Positions 50,869 to 60,066 of a DNA stretch of 64,000 bases are shown piece after piece; the stretch's first letter is position 1, and the number at the start of each line of letters is the position of its first letter. A program made the translations under genes and the position numbers. Origin of the DNA: Bradyrhizobium sp. RD5-C2 (lineage in GTDB: Bacteria > Pseudomonadota > Alphaproteobacteria > Rhizobiales > Xanthobacteraceae). The notes below the pieces were generated by a model that ran no database searches, had not been told where the DNA came from, and saw only the letters and a program-made list of their open reading frames with translations. The stretch is taken from assembly GCF_019972155.1 (NCBI RefSeq), contig NZ_BOVL01000009.1, forward strand, positions 46,060 to 110,059, written 5' to 3'.

Positions 50869-51927
50869 ATGGACGTCAACGAGGAGCGTCTTAATTCATT
50901 CATGGGAAAGATGATCGGCGATGTCGGCGCGGCTATGAACGCCTCGCTGATGCTGCTGGGCGACAAGCTCGGACTCTACAAGGCTCTCGCGCAGCAAGGA
51001 CCGATGAACGCGGCGGCCCTGGCCAAGGCAACAGGAACGGCCGGACGTTACGTTCAGGAATGGCTCTCGGCACAGGCCGCTTCCGGCTACGTCGAGTACG
51101 ACAGCGCGACCGGAAAATTCTCGATGCTGCCCGAGCAGGCGCTCGCGCTCGCCGACGAGGAGAGCCCGGTCTTCCTGGGCGCCGTGGGAAGCCTGGTCGG
51201 CGCGACGTTTCTCGACGAGCCGAAAATTACCGATGCGTTCAAGACGGGCAAGGGCGTCGGCTGGAACAAGCGCAGCGAATGCCTGTTCTGCGGCACCGCC
51301 CGGTTCTTCCGCACCAGCTACAAGCACTATCTGGTGCAGGAATGGCTGCCGGCGCTCGAGGGCGTCGTCGACAAGCTGAAGAAGGGCGCTGTCGTCGCTG
51401 ACGTCGGCTGCGGCCACGGCGTCTCGACCCGGTTGATGGCGGAAGCGTTTCCGAAGTCAACCTTCTACGGCTTCGACTATCATGATGGCTCGATCCAGAC
51501 GGCACGGATGTCCGCGAAGGAGGCGGGATTGTCGGACCGCGTCCATTTCCAGACGCACTCCGCCAAGGACTTCCCAGCCAACAAGTATGACCTGGTGTGC
51601 TTCTTCGATTGCCTGCACGACATGGGCGACCCGGTCGGCGCGCTCAAGCACACCCGCTCCACCCTCGCCGACGACGGCACCTGCCTGTTGATCGAGCCGT
51701 TCGCCAATGATCGGCTGGAGGACAACCTCAATCCGATCGGGCGGGTCTACTATGCGGCGTCGACGATGATCTGCACGCCGGCGTCGCTGGACCAGGAGGT
51801 CGGACTCGCGCTCGGCGCGCAGGCCGGCGAGACCCGGCTGCGCGAGGTGGCGCGTCAGGGTGGCTTCTCGCGTTTCCGCCGCGCGGCGGAAACACCGTTC
51901 AACCTGATCCTGGAAGCCCGGCCCTAA
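50869..51927 (+). CDS. SAM-dependent methyltransferase with N-terminal winged helix (Rv2258c-like)
   Basis: A 352-residue protein. An N-terminal winged-helix dimerisation region (LLGDKLGLYKALAQQGPMNA, ATGTAGRYVQEWLSAQAASG) precedes a class I Rossmann methyltransferase. SAM motif I is VVADVGCGHGVSTRLMA, motif II FYGFDYHDGSIQ, and the post-motif is DLVCFFDCLHDMGD. This matches the Rv2258c-type small-molecule methyltransferases. The ATG follows GGAGGAA. It is monocistronic with a strong hairpin after it. Acceptor substrate unknown. Confidence 0.87.
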   Translation: MDVNEERLNSFMGKMIGDVGAAMNASLMLLGDKLGLYKALAQQGPMNAAALAKATGTAGRYVQEWLSAQAASGYVEYDSATGKFSMLPEQALALADEESPVFLGAVGSLVGATFLDEPKITDAFKTGKGVGWNKRSECLFCGTARFFRTSYKHYLVQEWLPALEGVVDKLKKGAVVADVGCGHGVSTRLMAEAFPKSTFYGFDYHDGSIQTARMSAKEAGLSDRVHFQTHSAKDFPANKYDLVCFFDCLHDMGDPVGALKHTRSTLADDGTCLLIEPFANDRLEDNLNPIGRVYYAASTMICTPASLDQEVGLALGAQAGETRLREVARQGGFSRFRRAAETPFNLILEARP

Positions 51928-51940
51928 CGGCGATACGCGA

Positions 51941-51969
51941 TTGGACGGCGGTGTCGCACCGCCGTCCAA
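51941..51969. terminator. 13-bp perfect hairpin between convergent genes
   Basis: TTGGACGGCGGTG and CACCGCCGTCCAA pair perfectly around TCG, 14 nt past the methyltransferase stop and 38 nt before the convergent L,D-transpeptidase stop. It has no long T-run on either side. A bidirectional terminator is the likely role. Confidence 0.75.
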
Positions 51970-52006
51970 CGCTCAGAGTGTTGACTGATCCCGCGGCAGC
52001 GCCCCG

Positions 52007-53635
52007 CTACCAGTCCTGTTGCGATTGCCAGTAGTACTGGCCGCCGCGCCGGCGCGGATTGGCGGGTTGAGGATTGCCGTAATACGGGGAGCCGTACTGG
52101 GTCGGCGCCTGAGGATTGCCGTATTGGGGATAGCCGTATTGGGTGCCGGACTGGGGATTCCAGCTGCGCTGAGAGAAGAAGCCGAAACCGTCCCCGTCCC
52201 CGCTTGCAACCATGTCGTCGGTTTCCATCGGCCGGGTCGGCTTGCGTGTGATGAAACCACCCTGGGGCTGGTTGCTCAGCACGGCGACGAACTCGGTGCG
52301 GTAATTGGTCTCGGCGCTCAGCGGCTCATCCGAGATGATGATCGACGAGCGCGGCACGGCGGTCGGCGCAATCCGATCCAGCACATCCTGCGGGATGGTG
52401 ACGCGGTCGAGCGCGTCCTTGGCGTTGCCGCCGTCGTCGATCGTCACCTCGGTCCAGCGCAGGCTGCCGTCGTTATTGCGGGCCATCGCGGTGAAGATAT
52501 GCGTGCCGATCGGCTGGTCCGGATCGCGGATCGTCACGGGAACCTCGATGCTCGAATCGAACACCTCGCCCCCGTCAGCCCATGGCTTGTGGGTGTTGCG
52601 CCGGACATAGAGCTTCTGCGTCGAGCGGCTGATGTAGACAGAGACCGGCTCGAGCGCGAGCTTCGCCTCGGTCGCCGCCTTCTGGGTGTCGACCTTCTTG
52701 GTCTCGGCCGCCTTGGCGGCGTCCTTTGCGGCCGCTGCGGCGTCGAGCTTCGGCTTGGCGTCGCCCTGGGCCGCCTCGAACTGCGTCGTCGCTTCCGCGG
52801 CCTTGGCGGCGGCCTTCTGCTTCAAATCCTCGGCGCGCGCCTTGGCCTGGTCGGTCTTGGCATTGGCGAGCGTCTTGTCGGCGAACGCGAGCTCGGCGTC
52901 GGCACGGGTCTTTGCCTTTTCCAGCTTGCGCAGTGACGCCGGCGTGAACAGTGCAGCTTCCTTGGTCGCGGCCACGGAGGCCTTCTTTGCCTCGTCGGCC
53001 ACCTTGGCGGCATCCGCGGCTTCGCGGGACAGCGTCTCGGCACGCGCCGGAGCAGCCGCGATGGCCTGGGCGTTCGGCACGAACAGCGCGGGGTGGGTGA
53101 AATTCTCCGGGGCCGGATCGTTCGGCGCGATGATCACCCGCATCCCGATTCGCGTCCTGTCGAACAGCTTCTCGGCGAAGTCGTAGGGCATCCGCACGCA
53201 GCCGTGCGAGGCCGCATAGCCGGGCAGCGGGCCACCATGCAGCGCGATGCCGTTCCAGGTGATGCGCTGCATGTTCGGCATCCAGGCATCGTCATAAAGC
53301 GTCGAGTGGTGGTCCTTGTCCTTCTCGATCAGCGCAAAGACGCCGGCTGGCGTTTCGCGTCCCTTGACCCCGCTCGACACCGGCGCGCGGTAGATCCAGC
53401 CGTCGGCGTCGTAGAAGGTCACCTTCTGGGCCTTGATCGACACGATCGCCATGATCGGCTCGCCCGCGGCGCGCGGCGCGGTCGCCTCGACCGTTGCCGC
53501 AGGACGCTGCTGCTTTGCCGCGGCGCCGCCGGTCAATGACGCAAGTGTGACCATCGCCGCGAAGGTCACAAAGGCGGGAGGCCCCCAACGCCGCATCGCT
53601 CCGGTGATCTGCGCCGTCGTCGTTCGAATTACCAT
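52007..53635 (-). CDS. L,D-transpeptidase with long Ala/Lys-rich coiled coil
   Basis: A 542-residue envelope protein. An N-terminal hydrophobic segment (PPAFVTFAAMVTLASLTG) leads to a YkuD domain at residues ~60-165. His is in GIALHGGPLPGY and Cys146 in ASHGCVRMP. A ~130-residue Ala/Lys/Glu-rich coiled coil follows (repeats like AADAAKVADEAKKA). A second, degenerate domain (LALEPVSVYISRSTQKLYVR onward) and a Pro/Tyr/Gly-rich tail of QYGxPQYGNPQ repeats end it. The catalytic domain precedes the coiled coil, unlike the transpeptidase at 31.7 kb. It may cross-link or tether to peptidoglycan. Confidence 0.88.
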   Translation of the reverse strand: MVIRTTTAQITGAMRRWGPPAFVTFAAMVTLASLTGGAAAKQQRPAATVEATAPRAAGEPIMAIVSIKAQKVTFYDADGWIYRAPVSSGVKGRETPAGVFALIEKDKDHHSTLYDDAWMPNMQRITWNGIALHGGPLPGYAASHGCVRMPYDFAEKLFDRTRIGMRVIIAPNDPAPENFTHPALFVPNAQAIAAAPARAETLSREAADAAKVADEAKKASVAATKEAALFTPASLRKLEKAKTRADAELAFADKTLANAKTDQAKARAEDLKQKAAAKAAEATTQFEAAQGDAKPKLDAAAAAKDAAKAAETKKVDTQKAATEAKLALEPVSVYISRSTQKLYVRRNTHKPWADGGEVFDSSIEVPVTIRDPDQPIGTHIFTAMARNNDGSLRWTEVTIDDGGNAKDALDRVTIPQDVLDRIAPTAVPRSSIIISDEPLSAETNYRTEFVAVLSNQPQGGFITRKPTRPMETDDMVASGDGDGFGFFSQRSWNPQSGTQYGYPQYGNPQAPTQYGSPYYGNPQPANPRRRGGQYYWQSQQDW

Positions 53636-53799
53636 GCGATTCCTCGGTCGAAATGCCTGCCCGCGCTGCGTCGATCCCTACCAGATCACGATTTTGGATT
53701 GATTAATCCCGGGGACCATCGGCTCGTTCCAGCAGCAAATCACTCATATATGACGGCGCATGCATGAGGAAGGGTGCGGCGGGGCGAAACCTGCCCGCG

Positions 53800-55038
53800 T
53801 CATGCCGTCCGCCGCGTCTCCGGCATCACCAGCCAGATCATGAACAGCCCAAGCGCGGCAACGCCGGCCAGGCCCATGAAGGCGGTGCTGCTGCCGAGCT
53901 TGTCGCTGACATAGCCGGCCAGCACCGTGCTGAGCGACGCGCCGATACCGACCGCGGTTCCAACAATGCCCTGCGCCAGGTTGAAATGGCCGCTGCCGAA
54001 CGCCACGTCGGCCACGATCAGCGGCACCATGACGCTGAAGATCGCCGCGGTGATTCCGTCGAAGATCTGCACCATGACCAGCAGATAGGGATCCCGCACC
54101 GTTGCGAACAACAGGCCCCGGATCACCAGCGAGGCGAAGGCAATTAGCAGCAGCGGCCGCCGGCCCCAGGCCTGGGCCTTGCGGCCGACCGACGGCGAGC
54201 ACAGCGCGACGATCGCTTGCGGCACGATGATGCAGGCGGCGATCAGGACCGGCGCCCATTGGCTCGACCGTGTCGTGACGACGCCCGCCATCAGCGGCAG
54301 CATCGCGGCATTGGCGAGTTGGAACAGCATCATCGCGCCGGCAAAGATCAGGAGCGACCGCTGCCGCACCAGACCGACGATACTGGTCGCCCGTTTGTCG
54401 GGAACCTCCCGCTTCACCTCGCCATGGGCCTGCGCGATGTCGATCTCGCGCTCGCGGATCCGCGCCAGCGACAGCAAGGTCGGGATCGCCAGGATGAAGG
54501 TCACGAGGAACACCGATCGGCTCGACAGGAAATAGCCGCAGGCCCCCATCAGCGCCGCGGCCGAGCCGCTGCCGAGCGACGCGAAGCGCGCATTGCGGCC
54601 GAGCCGCTCGCCGATCGCCAGCGGACCGACCAGGCCGAGGCTGATCGCGGCGATCGCCGGACCCAGCACGCAGCTTGCGAGCGCGTGCAGCGTTGCGGCG
54701 AGCGTCACCACCGGGAAGATCGGCCAGAGCGCGTAGGCCAGCGCGGCAGCGCCGATGGCGGCCACCGCCCAGCCCGCAACGACCCGCTCCGAGCGCGCCG
54801 CATCGACGATCGCGCCGCCGGGCACCTGGCCCAAGAGGCCGATGATGCCGCCGATCGAGAGCACGAAGCCGATCTCGACCTGGGTCCATTTCTGCGTCGT
54901 CAGGTAGACCGCGATGAACGGGCCAAAGCCGGTTTGCACGTCGGCCAGGAAGAAGATGAACCAGTCGAGCCCGCGCTGGCTTTCGCGCGACGGCAAGCGC
55001 GGTTCCTCGGGACCGGGTTGATCGGAGACGACCGGCAC
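53800..55038 (-). CDS. MFS transporter
   Basis: A roughly 12-segment carrier. It begins near DWFIFFLADVQTGFGPFIAV, and the loop after the second segment reads GQVPGGAIVDAARSERV. Start uncertain: the longest frame opens with a TTG at 55170 and overlaps the upstream PRC-barrel gene by 44 nt. A GTG at 55038 gives a normal-length N-terminus (412 residues) and no overlap, so it is used here. The substrate is unknown; a drug- or metabolite-efflux type is likely. Confidence 0.82.
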   Translation of the reverse strand: MPVVSDQPGPEEPRLPSRESQRGLDWFIFFLADVQTGFGPFIAVYLTTQKWTQVEIGFVLSIGGIIGLLGQVPGGAIVDAARSERVVAGWAVAAIGAAALAYALWPIFPVVTLAATLHALASCVLGPAIAAISLGLVGPLAIGERLGRNARFASLGSGSAAALMGACGYFLSSRSVFLVTFILAIPTLLSLARIREREIDIAQAHGEVKREVPDKRATSIVGLVRQRSLLIFAGAMMLFQLANAAMLPLMAGVVTTRSSQWAPVLIAACIIVPQAIVALCSPSVGRKAQAWGRRPLLLIAFASLVIRGLLFATVRDPYLLVMVQIFDGITAAIFSVMVPLIVADVAFGSGHFNLAQGIVGTAVGIGASLSTVLAGYVSDKLGSSTAFMGLAGVAALGLFMIWLVMPETRRTA

Positions 55039-55126
55039 AATTTTGGTGCCGCCGGCTGATCGCTCGCCACGACCGTCGCCAACCGTCTCGACGGAAGAGT
55101 TCGGACGCGCGACCAGCTCTAGCCCC

Positions 55127-55639
55127 CTAATGTTCGTAATCCCATGGATGAAGATTGCCGGCCGCGCCAAGCACGATCAGCGGCGTATCTTCCTTGTATT
55201 CAGGCGCAGCGCTCACCTGCTGCTTGTTGAGGTCCAGCGTGATGCTGTCGCTCTTGCTGGAAACGCCGGCGAAACGCAGTGCGTTCCAGTCGACCACGAT
55301 CTTCCGGCTGCCGACGCCGAGGAAGCCCCCGAAATCGATCACCGCGGCGCGAACCTTGCCGTCGCGGTCGACGATGACGTCGACGATGCGGCCCATGTCC
55401 TCATTGGCGGAACTGCGCACGTCGCGCCCGAGAATGCCGTGCGCATCGCGCGCGCCGATCACGGTCACCGAAGGCGGCGGCGACTGTTCCTTTGACGGTT
55501 CCTTGGCCTGCTCCTTCGGTGCAGCAGCTGCTGGCGGCGCAGGAGTTGCTGGCGTCTTGCCTTCGTCGTCGGCGGCACGGACACCCGCGCATGTCAGCAG
55601 CGCCGCTCCAACCAGCATCACCATGATCCTCGGACGCAT
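55127..55639 (-). CDS. Secreted PRC-barrel domain protein
   Basis: A 170-residue exported protein. A signal peptide (PRIMVMLVGAALLTCAGVRA) and a Pro/Ala/Lys linker precede a PRC-barrel (ILGRDVRSSANEDMGRIVDV, KVRAAVIDFGGFLGVGSRKI, VDWNALRF). Periplasmic PRC-barrel proteins are often linked to stress or envelope functions in rhizobia. The ATG at 55639 follows GGGAGAGG. It lies between the MFS gene and the amylo-glucosidase gene on the same strand. Confidence 0.85.
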   Translation of the reverse strand: MRPRIMVMLVGAALLTCAGVRAADDEGKTPATPAPPAAAAPKEQAKEPSKEQSPPPSVTVIGARDAHGILGRDVRSSANEDMGRIVDVIVDRDGKVRAAVIDFGGFLGVGSRKIVVDWNALRFAGVSSKSDSITLDLNKQQVSAAPEYKEDTPLIVLGAAGNLHPWDYEH

Positions 55640-55683
55640 ATACCTCTCCCCACGATTTCGCCGCGCGCACCGTGCGACGACGC

Positions 55684-57885
55684 TCAATGCGTCAGCACGA
55701 TCGACACCTGGATCTGGCCGCGCGTGCGCAACACTTCGAGTGACACCTCGCCGCCGTGACGGCGCAGCCGCAAATCGACGCTGGACGCGCCGAGCCGGAG
55801 ATCGCGCAGCACCACGTCGTTGAGAAATTCCGGCAGCCGCGGGTCGCGCAGGCGGATCTCGCCACGCGCGGTGTCGAACTCAAGCCCGAGCGCGGCCTCC
55901 AGCAGCGTGAACGGCGTCGCGCTCGCCCAGGCCTGCGGCGCGCAGGCCACCGGATAAAGCACCGGGCCGCGCCGGCGCTCGCGGCGGAAGCCGCAGAACA
56001 ACTCCGGCAGCCGCCGCAGCTCCATATAGCTCGCGGCATCGAACAGGCCCTTGAACAGATGCGCGACCGAATGCTTGAGGCCGTAGCGGGCGAAGCCGAG
56101 TGCGATCAGCGCATTGTCATGCGGCCAGATCGAGCCGTCGTGATAGGACATCGGATTGTAGCGCGCCTCGCCTGCGGCGACGGTGCGGATACCCCAGCCC
56201 GAGAAGAATTTCTGGCTCATCAGGTCGGCGGCAACCCGTCGCGCGCGGTCCTCGCGCACCATGCCGGAAAACAAGATCTGTCCGGCATTCGACGTGCGCA
56301 CCTTGCACGGCTGCTTGGCGCCGTCGAGCGCGAGCGCATAGGTGCCGAGCTCCTCGCACCAGAATGCCGCCTCGAACCGCTCACGCAGCTGCTCGGCCTC
56401 CGCATCGAGCCTCAAAGCCTTGTCGGCGAAGCCGAGCCGCCGCGCCGCTTGCGCGGCAAGCTGCTTGCCGGCGAACACATAGCCCTGCACTTCCGCCAGC
56501 GCGATATTGCCCTCGGCAAGCGTGCCGTCGGCGTGGAAGATGGCGTCGAAGGAGTCCTTCCAGCCTTGATTGCGAAGACCTTCATCGGTCGCGCGTTGGT
56601 ACTCGATAAAACCGTCGCGATCGGGATCACCAGGGCCGTCGATCCACTGCAAGCCGGCCTCGACCGCCGGCCACAGCTCGCGCAACGTCTCGACGTCGCC
56701 GGTGCGCTCCAGATAGAGCCCGGCGAGCAGCACGAACAGTGGGGTCGAATCGACGCTGCCGTAGTAATGCGCGAACGGCACCTCGCGAAGCGCCGCCATC
56801 TCGCCGCCACGCATCTCGTGCAGGATCTTGCCCGGCGCTGCATCGGACAAGGGATCGACCGCCTTGGCCTGGAACAGCGCGAGCCGCTTCAACACGCCCT
56901 TCGCGATCCGCGGATCGACCCACAGCATTTGCAGCGCGGTGATCAGCCCGTCGCGGCCGAATGTCGTCGAATACCAGGGAATGCCGGCATAGGGATAACG
57001 GCCCTGCGGCGTCTCCGTCATCAGCATATTGAGGTCGGCCATCGCCTGGCACAGCACCTCGTTGAAGATGTTGTTCGAGGTCTCGATGCTGGCCGCGCCG
57101 GCCGTCGAATTTCGCATCTCGCGGCGATGCGCCAAGAGCCCGCGGAAGAACGGCACCGGCTTCTGCATGATCGGCTTGTTGCAGGACACCGCGACGAACA
57201 GCGAGGTGACCTGCCCCGGCTCGAGGTCGAAATGGTAGGTCGCGGTGTTGACCGACAGCCGCGTCGGCCGCGGATCGAAATGCAGCGCGGTGATCCGCGT
57301 CTGCTCGTCGAGGCCGCAATATTCCAGCACCACGTCGGTCGGGCCGAGCAGCTTGCTCGAGCCGATGCCCCGTCGCGGCCGCCGCTCGCCGCGTACCTCG
57401 AACAGGTCGGCGAAATCATTGTCGAACAGCAATGTGAGATCGAAGCTCGCGGCAAGATCGCCGTGGTTCTGCAAGCCGATGCGCTGATAGGCGGTGCCGC
57501 GCCACAGGAAGATCGAGCGCACGATGTGCAGCGTGTCCTTCTGCAAGGTCAGACGGCCGTCGCGATAGACGTCGGAATTGGTGAGATCGACCGTCAGCGC
57601 CGAATTGTCGTCGCGCATGTTGGAGCCGAGCAGCAGCGGTTGCACGTCCTCCAGCACCATTTCCAGCCGCGCGAGATAGCGCGTGTCGGCGTTGAACAGC
57701 CCGTCGGGGCCACCCGCCGAAGCGCCGATGTCGCCGTGGCTGTCGAGCACGATGAAGGTGTCGTCATGCTTGAGCGAGCGCCGCGGCCGTGCCGCGGGCC
57801 CGGTCATCGGAATGTAGAACGGCGATTCGGCGACGAGCTCAGTGATGCGAGCAGTGATGCTCTGCGTAACGACGTCAGCTGCCAT
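55684..57885 (-). CDS. Amylo-alpha-1,6-glucosidase / glycogen-debranching-like enzyme
   Basis: A 733-residue cytoplasmic enzyme with the two-part layout of bacterial debranching proteins. An N-terminal beta domain (FIVLDSHGDIGASAGGPDGL, FNADTRYLARLEMVLEDVQP) is followed by an (alpha/alpha)6 barrel. The barrel has AGIPWYSTTFGRDGLITALQ, TDEGLRNQGWKDSFDAIFHA and MSYHDGSIWPHDNALIALGF, which hold the likely acidic catalytic residues. It probably releases alpha-1,6 branches or acts on a related glucan. Near glgA and a GT4 gene. It ends 45 nt before the PRC-barrel start. Confidence 0.88.
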   Translation of the reverse strand: MAADVVTQSITARITELVAESPFYIPMTGPAARPRRSLKHDDTFIVLDSHGDIGASAGGPDGLFNADTRYLARLEMVLEDVQPLLLGSNMRDDNSALTVDLTNSDVYRDGRLTLQKDTLHIVRSIFLWRGTAYQRIGLQNHGDLAASFDLTLLFDNDFADLFEVRGERRPRRGIGSSKLLGPTDVVLEYCGLDEQTRITALHFDPRPTRLSVNTATYHFDLEPGQVTSLFVAVSCNKPIMQKPVPFFRGLLAHRREMRNSTAGAASIETSNNIFNEVLCQAMADLNMLMTETPQGRYPYAGIPWYSTTFGRDGLITALQMLWVDPRIAKGVLKRLALFQAKAVDPLSDAAPGKILHEMRGGEMAALREVPFAHYYGSVDSTPLFVLLAGLYLERTGDVETLRELWPAVEAGLQWIDGPGDPDRDGFIEYQRATDEGLRNQGWKDSFDAIFHADGTLAEGNIALAEVQGYVFAGKQLAAQAARRLGFADKALRLDAEAEQLRERFEAAFWCEELGTYALALDGAKQPCKVRTSNAGQILFSGMVREDRARRVAADLMSQKFFSGWGIRTVAAGEARYNPMSYHDGSIWPHDNALIALGFARYGLKHSVAHLFKGLFDAASYMELRRLPELFCGFRRERRRGPVLYPVACAPQAWASATPFTLLEAALGLEFDTARGEIRLRDPRLPEFLNDVVLRDLRLGASSVDLRLRRHGGEVSLEVLRTRGQIQVSIVLTH

Positions 57886-57992
57886 CTGAACCTCTGGCGA
57901 CTTTGCTTGGCCCGACTCTCGGCCTGACTGTTGGCTCGAATCTCGGCTCGAACGAACGCACCGGAACGCAAGAACGCGCTTGATGACGCGGG

Positions 57993-59756
57993 TCAGGCCG
58001 CGCTGGTGGAGAGCCGGCCCATCTCGCGCGCGACCAGGTCGCGGTAGGGACCCCTTCCCTTCACGAGGATATCGGGCGGACCGTCCTCGACGATCCGGCC
58101 ACCCTGCAGCACGAGCACGCGGTCGAAGCTGCGCAGCGTCGCGAGGCGGTGCGCGATCGCCACCACCGTACGCCCGCGCATCAGGCGCGACAACGCCTCG
58201 CGGATCGCCTCCTCGGAGTCGGCATCGAGCGCCGCGGTGGCCTCGTCGAGCAGCAGGATCGGCGCGTCCTTCAGGAAGGCGCGCGCGATCGCAATCCGCT
58301 GGCGCTGGCCGCCCGAGACCTTGACGCCGCGATCGCCGACGATGGTGTTCATGCCCTCGGGCAAGGTCTCGATGAAGTCGCAGCGCGCCGCGATCGCCGC
58401 CCGCCGCACCTCGTCGTCGGTGGCGTCCGGCCGGCCGTAGCGGATGTTCTCCAGGATCGAGCGGTGGAACAGTGAGATGTCCTGCGGCACCACCGAGATC
58501 GCCGCGCGCAGGCTCTGCTGGGTGACGCGCGAGATGTCCTGGCCGTCGACCGTGATGGCGCCCTGCTCGACATCGTAGAAGCGCTGCAGAAGGGTAAACA
58601 GTGTTGACTTGCCGCCACCGGACTGCCCGACCAGGCCGACCCGCTGGCCGGGCTGGATCCGCAGGCTGAAGCGCTCGAACACCTGCAACCCGCCGGGATA
58701 GCGGAACGAGAGGTTGTTGAAGGCGATCGCCGCACCGCTCTTCACCAGCACCTCGGCTTGCGGATGGTCCTTCAGCTCATGCGGCTGCAACAGCGTCGCC
58801 AGCGCCTCGGTCAGACGGGCGACATGCTGGGTGACGTCGACCAGCGCAACGGCGAGATCGCGGGTGGCGCTGAGGATCGAGATGCCGAGGGTGCAGACCA
58901 GCACGACGTCGCCGGTGGTCGCCGCGCCCTGCTGCCAGAGATTGAGCGCCCAGGCCAGCATCGCGATCGTCAGAATGACGGTCACGCCGGCGTGAACCAA
59001 ACGAAGCTTTTCGAGATAGCGTAGGGAACGGCCGCGCGCGACGAGTTCCCGATTGACGGTCGCGTCGAAGCGGTCGTGCTCATAGCCGAGGCCGCAGAAC
59101 GCGCGCACCAGCGGCAGGTTGTTGATGACGTCGACCATTTCGCCGTCGACAGCAGCGGCCCTGTTGGCAAAGTCGTCATGCAGCGGCCGGCCGGCGGCGG
59201 CCATGCGGAACATCGCTACCACCATGGTTCCCGCGATCAGGATCAGCACTGCTGACATTGTCACGCTGACGGTTCCAACCAGGGTGATCGCCGCGAAGGT
59301 CGCGATGCAAGGCGGCAACACGTTCCATACGAACATGTTCTCGACGGTGTAGACCGCGTTCGACGTCGCCGTGATCCGGCTGGTCAGCATGCCCGGCAGC
59401 CGGTCCGTGAAATAGCTCGGCGCATGGCCGGTGAGATGCCGGAACATGTCGCGGCGAAGGTCGCCGGAAACACTGACGAAGGTGTAGCTCGCGGTCCAGC
59501 TCGCGATCCGCCACAGGAAGTTGTCGGCGGCGATCAGCGACATGAGCAGAGCGAATGCCAGCCATACGCCATTCGCAGCCGACGGCCCTGCCGACAATGC
59601 GTCGACCAGATTCTTCACGCCGTATTGCGTGCCTACCGAACAGGCAACCGCCGCGACGACGGCCGACAAGATCACAACATGCGACGGAAGCCGCCGGCGC
59701 AGATAGCGCAGCACAAAGGGGAACGGGCGATGCGCGTATCCTGACAGATGGTCCAT
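57993..59756 (-). CDS. ABC exporter with fused membrane and ATPase domains
   Basis: A 587-residue type I ABC half-transporter. Six membrane segments occupy residues ~20-310. The ATPase has Walker A (LVGQSGGGKSTLFTLL), signature (VSGGQRQRIAIARAF), Walker B (ILLLDEATAALD) and H-loop (VVAIAHRLATL). The Gln of the Q-loop is in VVPQDISLF. It resembles lipid- or glucan-type exporters (MsbA/NdvA-like), though the substrate cannot be fixed. The ATG at 59756 is preferred over a longer frame. It follows the divergent GT4 promoter region. Confidence 0.9.
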   Translation of the reverse strand: MDHLSGYAHRPFPFVLRYLRRRLPSHVVILSAVVAAVACSVGTQYGVKNLVDALSAGPSAANGVWLAFALLMSLIAADNFLWRIASWTASYTFVSVSGDLRRDMFRHLTGHAPSYFTDRLPGMLTSRITATSNAVYTVENMFVWNVLPPCIATFAAITLVGTVSVTMSAVLILIAGTMVVAMFRMAAAGRPLHDDFANRAAAVDGEMVDVINNLPLVRAFCGLGYEHDRFDATVNRELVARGRSLRYLEKLRLVHAGVTVILTIAMLAWALNLWQQGAATTGDVVLVCTLGISILSATRDLAVALVDVTQHVARLTEALATLLQPHELKDHPQAEVLVKSGAAIAFNNLSFRYPGGLQVFERFSLRIQPGQRVGLVGQSGGGKSTLFTLLQRFYDVEQGAITVDGQDISRVTQQSLRAAISVVPQDISLFHRSILENIRYGRPDATDDEVRRAAIAARCDFIETLPEGMNTIVGDRGVKVSGGQRQRIAIARAFLKDAPILLLDEATAALDADSEEAIREALSRLMRGRTVVAIAHRLATLRSFDRVLVLQGGRIVEDGPPDILVKGRGPYRDLVAREMGRLSTSAA

Positions 59757-60066
59757 GACGTCCTGCAAAGCTGTTGAAGGTGAACGAGAAAATTTTAGTC
59801 GAAACTCTCGTGCACGATGACGTGAAGGGCGGCGGTGGGATTGCTCGATGCAGCCATCACTGCGCGACAATTTTGCAACGCTGGCGTCGGCAAAAACGTG
59901 TTGGAGCGAGATGGCATCAGCAAGACCACAGTGTGATGGAAGAAAGAAGCGGCAGATCTCCTACACCTAAGGAACCTCGCACGTGCGAGAACGTTCCCGT
60001 CTTTGGCATGTCGCTGCCATCAGAGGGCTGAGGGCTCATCCACATTACAAACATGGAGACGGAGAA
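59757..60066. other. 310-bp divergent region between ABC exporter and GT4
   Basis: No gene. The only strong feature is the EcfG-like promoter with an internal palindrome at 59971-59995. The part near the exporter start shows nothing recognisable. Confidence 0.5.
59971..59995 (+). promoter_or_regulatory. EcfG-type general-stress promoter with embedded palindrome
   Basis: GGAAC (59971-59975), a 16-nt spacer and CGTT (59992-59995) match the alphaproteobacterial EcfG consensus GGAAC-N16/17-CGTT, 72 nt before the GT4 start. The spacer contains the perfect 14-bp palindrome CTCGCACGTGCGAG. Because of the symmetry, the opposite strand also reads GGAAC-N16-GGTT, close to the same consensus, so bidirectional use toward the ABC exporter is possible. 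Confidence 0.68.
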
